Shown here piece after piece: positions 27,564-37,100 of a stretch of 64,000 nucleotides of DNA. A program made the translations under genes and the position numbers. The stretch covers positions 2,530,668 to 2,594,667 of the forward strand of contig NZ_AZSJ01000003.1 of the NCBI RefSeq assembly GCF_000516555.1, in the 5' to 3' direction. Every line of letters starts with the position of its first letter. Positions within the stretch are counted from its first letter, which is position 1. The stretch comes from Afipia sp. P52-10 (GTDB lineage: Bacteria > Pseudomonadota > Alphaproteobacteria > Rhizobiales > Xanthobacteraceae). The notes beneath the pieces were generated by a model. The model did not search any database, was not told the origin of the DNA, and saw nothing but the letters and a program-made list of their open reading frames with translations.

Positions 27564-29546
27564 TCAGTTCGGCTGTGTCGTCGCGGGCGGCGTGCCAGCG
27601 GCCGACGGTGAGCCACGGCTGCCGGTCAGCCGTTCGATCGCCGATTTCACCGCCTCGCGCGCGCGGCTGTCGCGGACGGCGTCGAGCAACGGCGCCGACG
27701 CCGGCGAGCGGCGCAGCAGGCTGTCGGAATCGGGGAACACCAGCGGATCGTCCCACGGCCCCTGAATGACGAACGGCAGCTCGAACGCATTCGTCGTCCC
27801 CGGCGCGGGCACGAGGCCGGCGACGCCCTTGAAATCGAATTCGCGCGAGGGCAGCGAGGTGGTGCCGGCCAGCGTCAGGTGCACGGTCGGCCCTTCCAGC
27901 TTGACGTCCTCGATGGTGGCGATGCCGTCGTTGAGGCGGATCGCGACATTGAGCTTGTCGAACGGCGTCCGGCCCGACCGCAGGTCGCCGGCGCCGGAAA
28001 GCGGCCGCCGCTCCAGCCGCCGCAGCAGTTGCTCGACGTTGAAACCGGTCAGCGCGCCGTTGCTGCTGGTGAGTGTCGCGCGGCCGTCGACCGACTGCGC
28101 GAGGCCGAAGGGATTGGGACCGGACGCCTCCAGGAGCATGCCGAGCGTGCCGCGCCCGGACAGCCGCCGCATGCCGAACAGCTGGCCGAGGCAGGCTTCG
28201 AGATCGACATCGGCGAGCTGGAATTGCGCCTTGACGTCGGCAAGGGTGCCGGAGCGGACCACGCCGAACGAGCCCTTGGCGATGCCGCCGAACATCTGCG
28301 CCTCGCCGACGCTCAGCATCAGCGTGCCGTTGCGGACGTTGAGGCCGAGCGCGGTGCGGCCGATCTTGGTGTTGCCGATCGAGACCCGCTGCGCCGACAG
28401 CCGCAGGTCGAGATCGTTGCCGGTCAGGCTGCGCAGGTCGAACGGCTGCCGGCTCCAGTCGCGCGAGGAGCCTGCCATCAGCCGCAGCGTCGAGACGTAG
28501 GGAGTGACGTCGAGCGCTTCGGCGGCGAGCGTGCCCTGCACGGTCTGCCGGCCGTCGCCGCCATAGCTCATCACGCCCTCGGCGACATTGCCGTCGAGCT
28601 CGACATTGACGTCGGTCAGCGCCAGCGCCTGGCCGGCCAGGTTCGCGCGGGCCTTCAGTGCGAAGCGGCCGAAGCCGCCGCCTCGCGGCAGGTCGTGTCC
28701 GGTCCAGCGCAGCGCCTCGCGCAGCGACGGCGAGTCGGCGCTCAGGCTGCCGTCGAGCGCAAGGTGCGAGCGGTTGGTGACGACGCCGTCGAACACCAGG
28801 CGAAACGGCGCGCTGGCAAAGCGGGCGCGCAGGCCGGAGCGCTCGCCGGCGAGCGCGGCGGCGAAGTCGGCGATGTTGACACTGGAGTCGATCCGCTCGC
28901 CGCGCCAGGTGAATGCGCCGGTGGCCGCGAACGATCGCGAGATCGACGGCCAGGCGAGCGAGAGGTCGATGCCGGTCGCGGTCTCGGCGATGTTGTGGGC
29001 CTCGTCCTGATAGATGAGGACGCCGTTCTCGATGCGGATTTCGGAGAACGACACTGCGTCCTTGGTGCCGCTCTTGAGCTGCCGTTCCAGCCGCTGCACC
29101 AGCGGCTCCCAGTTCGACAGGCCGTCGGCGGCGCGTTTGACGATGATGCGCGCATCCGTGAGCACGAGGTCGGCGATTTCGAACCGCTGCAGCAGCAGCG
29201 GCACCAGCCGCAGATTGGCCGTCAGTGCGTCGGCGTTCAGCGCGCGGCTGCCCGAGGTGTCGAGGCTCACGTCGTGGAACGTCACCGACGGCGTCGGGAA
29301 CAGCGACATCGTGGTGTCGGCGCGCACCGCGAGCTCGAGCCCGGTGGCCGCGCGCACTTGCGCCTCAACGGCCGCGCGCATCGCGCCACGATCGAGCAGG
29401 AAGGTGACCGCCAGCGCCGCGACCAGGATCGCGCCGCATAGTGCGGCGATCGTCAGTCCCAGGCGCTTGAGTCCCAAGCGGTGCAGACCAGGGGATGTCG
29501 TCAAACGGAGCGTCCCAGGAACGTGATAGGTGCGTGATAAGTGCAT
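27564..29546 (-). CDS. AsmA family protein
   Basis: Large envelope protein of the AsmA/TamB-like class, which spans the periplasm and is linked to phospholipid transport and outer-membrane assembly. One N-terminal membrane helix (LGLTIAALCGAILVAALAVTFLL) is followed by the AsmA start (VEAQVRAATGLELAVRADTTMSLFPTPSVTFHDVSL). A long beta-rich body follows, and a conserved AsmA_2 end near LSGRGTLGMLLEASGPNPFGLAQSVDGRATL and FNVEQLLRRLERRPL. 660 residues from the ATG at 29546; a GTG three codons upstream is possible. Single gene, divergent from scoA. Confidence 0.85.
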   Translation of the reverse strand: MHLSRTYHVPGTLRLTTSPGLHRLGLKRLGLTIAALCGAILVAALAVTFLLDRGAMRAAVEAQVRAATGLELAVRADTTMSLFPTPSVTFHDVSLDTSGSRALNADALTANLRLVPLLLQRFEIADLVLTDARIIVKRAADGLSNWEPLVQRLERQLKSGTKDAVSFSEIRIENGVLIYQDEAHNIAETATGIDLSLAWPSISRSFAATGAFTWRGERIDSSVNIADFAAALAGERSGLRARFASAPFRLVFDGVVTNRSHLALDGSLSADSPSLREALRWTGHDLPRGGGFGRFALKARANLAGQALALTDVNVELDGNVAEGVMSYGGDGRQTVQGTLAAEALDVTPYVSTLRLMAGSSRDWSRQPFDLRSLTGNDLDLRLSAQRVSIGNTKIGRTALGLNVRNGTLMLSVGEAQMFGGIAKGSFGVVRSGTLADVKAQFQLADVDLEACLGQLFGMRRLSGRGTLGMLLEASGPNPFGLAQSVDGRATLTSSNGALTGFNVEQLLRRLERRPLSGAGDLRSGRTPFDKLNVAIRLNDGIATIEDVKLEGPTVHLTLAGTTSLPSREFDFKGVAGLVPAPGTTNAFELPFVIQGPWDDPLVFPDSDSLLRRSPASAPLLDAVRDSRAREAVKSAIERLTGSRGSPSAAGTPPATTQPN

Positions 29547-29637
29547 GCCGCGCACCCGGCGCAGGCCGCATCAGTTGGGCCGCAACTTGGTCGGTTTTCT
29601 TGACGCTTTCAAGGCCATAGGAGGGGCTGTGCACTGA

Positions 29638-29667
29638 TTGACGCCCATTTGCAAAACCGCCTAATAG
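29638..29667 (+). promoter_or_regulatory. Probable scoAB promoter
   Basis: TTGACG (29638-29643), an 18-base spacer and TAATAG (29662-29667), about 70 bases before the scoA ATG. No operator-like repeat was seen. Confidence 0.4.
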
Positions 29668-29737
29668 TGGACCGAGCGGCGCTGGCGCGGCCGCTTGCCA
29701 GCTCACCCATTCTCACGGCCATTCGGGTTTCATCGAC

Positions 29738-30445
29738 ATGAACAAGGTTTTTCCTGACGCGAAATCGGCACTCGCAGGCGTGCTGAAGGACGGCATGATG
29801 ATCATGTCGGGCGGTTTCGGCCTGTGCGGCATCGCCGAGACGCTGTCGGACGCGATCCGCGAATCCGGCGTGAAGGATCTGACGGTCGTTTCCAACAATG
29901 CGGGCGTGGACGGCATCGGCCTCAGCCGCCTCTTGGAGACGCGGCAGATCAAGAAGATGATCGCCTCCTATGTTGGCGAGAACAAGCTGTTCGCGCAGCA
30001 ATACCTCTCCGGCGAGCTCGAGCTCGAATTCAATCCGCAAGGCACGCTGGCCGAGCGGATTCGCGCCGGCGGCGCGGGAATCCCGGCCTTCTTCACCAAG
30101 ACCGGCGTCGGTACGCTGATCGCCGAAGGCAAGGAGGTTCGCGAGTTCGACGGTGAAAAGTACGTGATGGAGCGCGGCCTGTTCGCCGATCTCGCCATCG
30201 TCCATGCCTGGAAGGGCGATACCGCCGGCAACCTCGTCTTCCGCAAGACCGCGCGGAACTTCAATCCGATGATGGCGACCGCGGCGAAGATCACCGTGGC
30301 CGAGGTCGAGCATCTGGTGCCGGCCGGCGAGATCGATCCCGATCACATCCACACGCCCGGCGTATTCGTGCAGCGGATGATCGAGGTCGGTACCGCCAAG
30401 AAGCGGATCGAGTTCCGCAACACGCGCCCGCGGCCGGCCGCGTAA
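29738..30445 (+). CDS. scoA: 3-oxoacid CoA-transferase subunit A
   Basis: Alpha subunit of succinyl-CoA:3-ketoacid CoA-transferase, which activates acetoacetate at the cost of succinyl-CoA. Family motifs are [81 protein letters not shown] and [22 protein letters not shown]. 235 residues is the usual length. The beta subunit follows after 26 bases. In this phylogenetic group the enzyme fits use of ketone bodies or the degradation of stored polyhydroxybutyrate; the phasin genes 8 kb away are compatible but not proof. Confidence 0.93.
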   Translation: MNKVFPDAKSALAGVLKDGMMIMSGGFGLCGIAETLSDAIRESGVKDLTVVSNNAGVDGIGLSRLLETRQIKKMIASYVGENKLFAQQYLSGELELEFNPQGTLAERIRAGGAGIPAFFTKTGVGTLIAEGKEVREFDGEKYVMERGLFADLAIVHAWKGDTAGNLVFRKTARNFNPMMATAAKITVAEVEHLVPAGEIDPDHIHTPGVFVQRMIEVGTAKKRIEFRNTRPRPAA

Positions 30446-30471
30446 CGCATTTCGAGATTTTGGAGGCAATC

Positions 30472-31122
30472 ATGGCCTGGACCCGCGAACAGATGGCAGC
30501 CCGTGCAGCGAAGGAGCTGCGCGACGGCTTTTACGTCAATCTCGGCATCGGCATTCCGACGCTGGTGTCGAACTACATCCCCGATGGCGTCAACGTTCAG
30601 CTGCAAAGCGAGAACGGCATGCTCGGCATGGGGCCGTTCCCGTATGAAGGCGAGGAAGACGCCGACCTGATCAACGCCGGCAAGCAGACGGTCAGCGAGC
30701 TGCCGTCCACCAGCTACTTCTCCTCGGCGGATTCGTTCGCGATGATCCGCGGCGGCCACATCGACCTGTCGATCCTCGGCGGCATGCAGGTGGCCGAGAA
30801 CGGCGACCTCGCCAACTGGATGGTGCCCGGCAAGATGGTGAAGGGCATGGGCGGCGCGATGGATCTCGTCGCCGGCGTCAAGCGCGTGCTGGTGGTGATG
30901 GAGCACGTCGCCAAGGACGGTCCGAAGCTGCTGCATCGCTGCACGCTGCCGCTCACCGGCGCCAACGTCGTCGACATGGTGGTCACCGATCTCGGCGTCT
31001 TCACCATCGACAAGCACGGCAACGACGGCATGACGCTGATCGAGCTTGCCGACGGCGTCACGCTCGACCAGATCAAGGCCAGCACCGAGGCGAATTTCCG
31101 CGTCGCGCTCGCGAACGCGTGA
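30472..31122 (+). CDS. scoB: 3-oxoacid CoA-transferase subunit B
   Basis: Beta subunit, 216 residues. It carries the catalytic glutamate motif [13 protein letters not shown], where Glu forms the CoA thioester, and the other family blocks [64 protein letters not shown] and [22 protein letters not shown] at 30462-30466 fixes the ATG at 30472; a TTG at 30460 would swallow that site. Forms the heterodimeric enzyme with ScoA. Confidence 0.94.
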   Translation: MAWTREQMAARAAKELRDGFYVNLGIGIPTLVSNYIPDGVNVQLQSENGMLGMGPFPYEGEEDADLINAGKQTVSELPSTSYFSSADSFAMIRGGHIDLSILGGMQVAENGDLANWMVPGKMVKGMGGAMDLVAGVKRVLVVMEHVAKDGPKLLHRCTLPLTGANVVDMVVTDLGVFTIDKHGNDGMTLIELADGVTLDQIKASTEANFRVALANA

Positions 31123-31179
31123 GTTCACCTTTCCCGGGGCGGGGAGAGAGCGGCTGACACGGCACGTGACGCGAACGCA

Positions 31180-32841
31180 TCATGCCGGCCCGTTCGGGAC
31201 GTCGGCGAAGCGGGTCAGCCACACCACCGGAATGATGCTGGCCGCGACGATCAACAGCGCGGCCAGCGAGCCTTGCTCGAAGCTGCCGCGGCTGGCGTAC
31301 TGATAGATCGAGGTCGCCAGCGTCTCGACGTTCAGCGGCCGCAGCAGCAGCGTCGCCGGCAGCTCCTTCAGGCAATCGACGAACACCAGGATTGCCGCGC
31401 CCCACAGCGCCGGGCGCAGCAGCGGCAGGTAGATCCTCTCGACGCAGACCCATTGCGACGCGCCGCTGATGCGGGCGCTGTCGTCGTAGTCGCGCGGGAT
31501 GCGCTCGAAGCCGGCCTGCGTCAGCCCGCTCGCCACCGCCATGAAGCGGATCACGTAGGCGATCACGACCGCGGCGCTCGAGCCGGCGACGATCAGCCCG
31601 GGCGTGGATGCGCCGAGGCCGCGCGCCGCCGCATTGACGACGCTGTCGAAGGCGACGAGCGGCGTCAGCAGCCCGAGCGCGAGGATCAGTCCCGGCACCG
31701 CGTAGCCGGCCTGCGAGGCGCCGAGGCTCGCGGTGGTGGCTTTGCTGCTCTGCCAGCGATGGGCGAGCGTGATGACGAGCCCGAGCGCCAGCACGATCGC
31801 CGTCGCCGTCAGCGCCAGCACCACCGAGTTGCCCAGTGCATGCAACAGTTCTGCATCGATGGCGCCGAACAGGCTGCGATGCACGCTCTCGTACAGCAGG
31901 AACACGAACGGGATGACGAAACCGAACAGCGGCGGCAGCAGGCACATTAGGCCTGCGATCCAGCCCTTCGCCCCCGCGAGCGGCACGCGCTCGGCGAGGC
32001 GCGGGCTTTCGGCGGAGGCGGCGAATGCGCGCGCCTTGCGGCCGTGGCGTTCGAGCAGCACCAGCGCAGCGACCACGAACAGCATCAGGCAGGACATCTG
32101 CGCAGCGCCGGCGAGGCTGCCGCGGTTGAGCCAGGTGGTGAAGATCGACACCGTCATGGTGCGGACGCCGAGATACTCGCTGGCGCCGATGTCGTTCAGC
32201 GTTTCCAACAGCACGAGCGACAGGCCGACCGCGAGCGCCGGCCGCGCCATCGGCAGCGAGACGCGCATGAACTGCTGCCAGCGGTTGGCGCCGAGCAGCC
32301 GCGCGGCCTCGATGAACTCCGCACTCTGCGTCTGGAACATCGCCCGCGCGGACAGATAGACGTAAGGGTAGAGCACGAGGCCGATGATGACGATGGCGCC
32401 GGCCAGCGTGCGCATGCCGGGCAGCAGCGCCAGCGCCTCGCGGCGCGGCAGCCACAGCGACAGCACGTTGTGCACGACCCCGAGCGGCTCGAAGATCTCG
32501 ACGTAAACGTAGGCGCCGATATAGGTCGGGATCGCCAGCGGCAGCGGCATCAGCCAGATCAGCCAGCCGCGACCGGGAAAATCGTAGGCCGTCATGATCC
32601 ACGCCGCGCCGACGCCGAGCGCGGTCGCGACGGAGCCGACACCGAGCAGCAGCAGCGCGGTATCGCGGGTCGCCTGCGGCAGCACGTAGGCGATCAGGTG
32701 CGGCCAGAGGTCCGGCACCGGCTGCATCGCCAAGAGCGCGATGCTGATCACCGGCAGCACGACCGCCACGCCGGTCAGCACGGCCAGCGTGGACGTGACG
32801 GTGCCGGTGATGCGCAGGGAAATCGGTCGGCTGGTGCTCAC
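31180..32841 (-). CDS. fbpB: Ferric iron ABC transporter permease (FbpB/SfuB type)
   Basis: Fused double-length permease of 553 residues with about twelve helices and two EAA loops: EAARLLGANRWQQFMRVSLPMARPAL, and DSARISGASQWVCVERIYLPLLRPAL in the second half. SEYLGVRTMTVSIFTTWLNRGSLAGAAQ and ELPATLLLRPLNVETLATSIYQYASRGSFEQG are typical of the ferric FbpB/SfuB group. It is 87 bp downstream of the iron-binding protein on the same strand, probably one transcript. No ATP-binding protein gene follows, so the third component must come from elsewhere. Confidence 0.88.
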   Translation of the reverse strand: MSTSRPISLRITGTVTSTLAVLTGVAVVLPVISIALLAMQPVPDLWPHLIAYVLPQATRDTALLLLGVGSVATALGVGAAWIMTAYDFPGRGWLIWLMPLPLAIPTYIGAYVYVEIFEPLGVVHNVLSLWLPRREALALLPGMRTLAGAIVIIGLVLYPYVYLSARAMFQTQSAEFIEAARLLGANRWQQFMRVSLPMARPALAVGLSLVLLETLNDIGASEYLGVRTMTVSIFTTWLNRGSLAGAAQMSCLMLFVVAALVLLERHGRKARAFAASAESPRLAERVPLAGAKGWIAGLMCLLPPLFGFVIPFVFLLYESVHRSLFGAIDAELLHALGNSVVLALTATAIVLALGLVITLAHRWQSSKATTASLGASQAGYAVPGLILALGLLTPLVAFDSVVNAAARGLGASTPGLIVAGSSAAVVIAYVIRFMAVASGLTQAGFERIPRDYDDSARISGASQWVCVERIYLPLLRPALWGAAILVFVDCLKELPATLLLRPLNVETLATSIYQYASRGSFEQGSLAALLIVAASIIPVVWLTRFADVPNGPA

Positions 32842-32928
32842 GCGGCGGTCCGGCGAAACGCGCGGCCCAAAGGAGCGGACCGCGCGTTGATCGTTGAGAG
32901 GTGAGAGAGGGTTGCGGCTGTGCCGCTA

Positions 32929-33957
32929 TCAGTTGTCGAAGCCGACCTTGTCAACCAGCGTCGACGCGGTCTTGCGGTTCTCGGCGATCTTGGCGATCGG
33001 CAGCGCGTCCGGATTCAGCTTGCCGTAGCCGGCGATGGTGGGGTTGACGGCGACACCGGCGCGCACCGGATACTCGTAGTTCACGTCGGCATACATGTGC
33101 TGCGCCTTGTCCTCGACCAGCCACTCGATCAGCTTGATGGCGTTGGCCTTGTTCGGCGCGTTCTTGGCGAGCAGGACGCCGGACAGGTTCACATGCGTTC
33201 CGCCGTCGGCGAAGGTCGGCAGAATCACCTTGGTCGCATCCGCCCACGGCTTCTTGTCGGCGTCGACGTTCTTCATCAGCGCCCAGTAGTAGGTGTTGCC
33301 GATGGCGATGTCGCACTTGCCGGCCGCGACATCGCGCGCCTGCTCGCGATCGCCGCCGGAGGGCTTCTGCGCCAGGTTCGCCTTCAGGCCCTTCAGCCAC
33401 TCCTCGGCCTTGGCCTCGCCGTGCTTGGCAACGTAGGCGGCGAACAGCGCGTTGTTGTAGATGTGCTGGCCGGAGCGGATGCAGATCTTGCCCTTCCACT
33501 TCGGGTCGGCCAGCTCCTCATAGGTGATCGCGTCCTGCTTCACCCGCTCGTTGGAGGCATAGACGACGCGCGCGCGCATCGAGATGCCGTACCAGTAGCC
33601 GTTCGGATCGCGGAACCGCACCGGCACCGTCTCGTCGAGCTTGGCCGACTTGATCGGCTGGGCGATCTCCGCCTTCACCGCATCGTCCATGCGGCCGATG
33701 TCGACGGTGAGCAGCACGTCGGCGGGGCTGTTGGCGCCTTCGGTCTTGATGCGCTGCTCGAGGCCGGAGCTCGCCGAAATGACGTTGACCTTGATGCCGG
33801 TGTCCTTGGTGAAGGCGTCGAACAGCGGCTGCACCAGTTTGCTTTCGCGATAGGTGTAGACGTTGACTTCGCCGGCCTGCGCGAATGCGGCTGCAGCGGA
33901 GAGCGTCGTGGCGCCGGCGGCGACGGCGGCGATGGAGAGGTCGCGAAAACGGGACAT
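32929..33957 (-). CDS. fbpA: Periplasmic ferric iron-binding protein (FbpA/FutA type)
   Basis: Substrate-binding protein of 342 residues with a signal peptide (IAAVAAGATTLSAAAAFA|QAG). Mature start GEVNVYTYRESKLVQPLFDAF, then TGIKVNVISASSGLEQRIKTEG and the tyrosine pair of the iron site, Tyr223-Tyr224 in GNTYYWALM. GYWYGISMRARVVYASNE and HVNLSGVLLAKNAPNKANAIKLIEWL also fit. The ATG at 33957 follows GGAG; the frame runs 18 codons further upstream without support. It probably binds Fe3+. An ICE-like element about 130 bp upstream suggests iron control through Irr. Confidence 0.92.
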   Translation of the reverse strand: MSRFRDLSIAAVAAGATTLSAAAAFAQAGEVNVYTYRESKLVQPLFDAFTKDTGIKVNVISASSGLEQRIKTEGANSPADVLLTVDIGRMDDAVKAEIAQPIKSAKLDETVPVRFRDPNGYWYGISMRARVVYASNERVKQDAITYEELADPKWKGKICIRSGQHIYNNALFAAYVAKHGEAKAEEWLKGLKANLAQKPSGGDREQARDVAAGKCDIAIGNTYYWALMKNVDADKKPWADATKVILPTFADGGTHVNLSGVLLAKNAPNKANAIKLIEWLVEDKAQHMYADVNYEYPVRAGVAVNPTIAGYGKLNPDALPIAKIAENRKTASTLVDKVGFDN

Positions 33958-34088
33958 GCAGGGCTCCAGATTGTAGGGCGTGACGCGCGCCTCACGCGGG
34001 GGAGGCGGCACGCGCGTTCTCTAACGCAGAAACGAACGCGCTCCCCGCGACCGAAGGCCGCTAAAGGCGGCCTTTAGACGGATTCCAG

Positions 34089-34105
34089 TTTAGGATGATT
34101 CTAGA
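34089..34105. promoter_or_regulatory. ICE-like element upstream of the ferric ABC genes
   Basis: TTTAGGATGATTCTAGA resembles the Irr ICE motif TTTAGAA-N3-TTCTAAA with two substitutions. It lies between the kinase end (34118) and fbpA (start 33957). A small hairpin AGGCCGC-TAAAG-GCGGCCT at 34055-34073 stands next to it and could end the kinase transcript, though it lacks a T-run. Confidence 0.55.
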
Positions 34106-34117
34106 TTGCGGCATGGC

Positions 34118-37100
34118 TCAGCCGGCAAGCGCTCGCGCGCCGGGGAAGAGGACTTCGATCAGCGTGCCGTTCTGCAGCGTGCTGCGGATCTGGAAGCGGG
34201 CGCGGTTGGCCTCCGCCAGCGCTCGCGCGAGCGACAGGTCGATGCTGGAGCGCTCGGCGGCGAGATGGTCGGTCGGCGGCGCGATGCGCTGGCTGTCCAT
34301 TGCCGAGGCGACTTCGGCCTCGCTTAAACCGCGGCCGGTGTCGCGCACGCGCAGGATCGCGCCGCCGTTGTCCGCGGCCGCCGTCGAGACGATCACCTGA
34401 CCGCCGGCGCGCGAGAAGCGGATCGAGGAGGTGATCAGGTTCATGGTGATCTGCCGCAGCGCCTGTCCGTCCGCCAGCACCTGCGGCAGCGCGTGCGCGA
34501 GCGAGGTGCGGATGATCACCCGCTCGCGGTTGGCCTGCGGCTGCAAGGCGCCGACGCATTGCTCGACCAGCGCGTTGAGGTTCTGGCTCGCGAGCTTGAG
34601 CTCGACATTGCCCGCTTCGATGCTGGTGATGTTGACGAGGTCGTCGACGATGGCGATCGCGCGTTCGCCGGATGCGCGGATGTCCTTCAGATAGTCGGCG
34701 TAGCGTTGGTTGCCGAGCGCGCCGAAGCGCTCCTCCAGCATCATGTTGGCGAAGCCGATGATGGTGTTGAGCGGGCCGCGCACCTCATGGCTGATGCGCG
34801 CCAGCGCGTCGCCGGTGGCCTCATGGGCGCGCTCCGCCTTGCGTCGCTCGGAGAGCAGCTCGGATTCGGTCCGGCGCGCGGGCGACAGGTCGCGGAACAC
34901 GGCGAAGAAACGCTCGCCGTCATCGCCGATCTTGCCCATCGTCATCGACAGCGGCACGAGGCCGCCGATGCGGGTGCGGCCCACCACCTCGCGTCCGTGG
35001 TCGGGCGGCGCCGTCGCCGCCGGCTGGTCGATGCTCTCGAAATAGTCGAGCACGATGCGCTGGCTCTCGGGCGCGAACAGGTCGGCGACGTTCTGGGTGA
35101 GGAAGTCGGCGGCCGGAATGTTGAACAGCACCTGTGCGGCGCGGTTCGCCAGGGTGACCGCGCCGGAGCGGTCGAACAGCAGGATGCCGTCGGTGGCGTT
35201 GTCGAGCACCGCGTCGAGCTCGCTGGCCGGACGCGGCGATGGTGGAGGCTCCGGGGCCGGTCCGGCGGACGCGGCATGGCTCGGGTCAGCAGCGGAGGGC
35301 GCTGTCTCGGGCACGATCAGCGCATGCGCGCTCTCGTTGTCCCAGAGAATGGTGAACAGCCGCGCCTGCAGCGTGGCGCGTGCGCCGGTGGTGATCGTCA
35401 GCGGCAGGCCGGCCTCGGCGACGCTGCTGGCGTCAGTGGATACGGGCTCGGCATCGAGGGCGTCGAGGCCGCCGGCGTCCTGCAGGGCGGCGAGGCTGGC
35501 AAAGCCGGTCCGGTCGAGGAACGCCTGGTTGGCGTATAGCAGCCTGTCGAGCCGGTAGATCAAAATGCCGCTCGGCAGCAGGTCGAGCAGCGGCTTGTCC
35601 CGGCCGCTGTCGCCATGCGGCGCAGGCGCCGCGTCGGCGAACCAGGCCGGCGATTGCGGGTGCGCGACAGCGGGCAATTCGAGTGGCTGTCTCTCAGACG
35701 GGTCGCGTGCGTCAGAACGCTCGTGGTCGCCATGGCGCTCATCGGGCGGCGATGCCGGCTCCGCCTGCCGCGGCTTGATGTCGAAGCTCTGGGTCAGGCG
35801 GCGGGCGATTTCGTCGAACGCGCGGTTCTCCACCGCGCTCAGCACCGGCGTTCGCGGTTCGGCGGTGGCGGGGCGGAATTGCACCACGTTCGGCGCCGGC
35901 TCGGCCTCGGGCGGCGGCTCGGGCATCGGTGGCGGCGAGGCGGTCTGCTCTGCGGGGGCAGGCGGTGCGACCGATGTGGGCGTCGCCTGCTCGGACGCGG
36001 CTGGGGATTGCGGTGGCGTTTCATGCTCGGCCGGCGCGGCCGCGGCCTGCTGCGGCAGCGGACTGCGGCAGAGGCCGAAGCCGCGATAGCCTGCGAAGGC
36101 TCGCGTCGTGTCATAGGCGGGCACGCCGGACAATTCGACCGTGGTGACGGAGCCATCGGCCAGCGGCCATGGCACGGCGAGGCCGTTCCAGGTCTCGCGA
36201 CGGTCCATCGCCTGCGCGACGCTGTTGTGCGGATCGAGGCCGAGCGCGTCGGCGATCTCGCTCCAGGCGCGGCCGAGGACGGCGGCCGTGCGGGGGCCGG
36301 CGGCACGCAGGAACGGCTCCGATGTCAGCGTGAAATGGCCGTCCGGGTCGGTTTGCCAGACGAAACGCAGCGGTGCGTGGCTCATCGGCTGCGGCGCAAC
36401 GGAGGAAACCGGACCAGGCGCCGTTCGCGTCGCGGGCTCCGCGTCACGGTACGGCGTGTCTTGAGGCGGCGTGTCGTGACGCCGGGTGTCGGAGAGCGGA
36501 GGAGTGTGCCGCGACATGTCTTGGCGCGACGTGTCTTGGCGCGAGGCGTCTTGATGCGGGTCGTCTTGATATGAGGCGCCTTGATATGAAGCGCCTTGGC
36601 GTTCTTGCCCTAAAGCTTCCTCATCCGGGGCACCTTGGCTCCGGATATCCTGGCTCGAGGGATTGGGGCGCGCGTTGTCCTGGCCAACGGGAGCGGTCCT
36701 GTCCGGCTCGGCGCGCCGTCCATCCCCTTCACCGCCTGGGCCTGCTTCGGTCATCAAGGTCTCCGGGTCGAGGCCGGCATCGCCAGCCTCAGCGCACGCG
36801 GCGACGGGCGCGGTATCGGACACCAGCTCGTCGATCACTGGTTCATTCAGGATTCGGTCGTTCGCGGCAACCATGTCGGCGGGAACCGGTGCCTCCGCGG
36901 CCTGCGGTTGCGCGGTCACCACCGCCAGCGTGGCGCTCTCCTGGCCCACGCCGAGCCGGTGGAGTTCAATCTGCCAGCCGCCGCCGGCGATCGCCGGGGT
37001 CTCCGCCAGGAGCGACGTTGCGAGCCCGAGGTCGGCGACCGTACGCGCCGCGCCGCGTGCAGCATTGGCGGCCGGGTTCTTGGAGTGCAGCACGCCGTCC

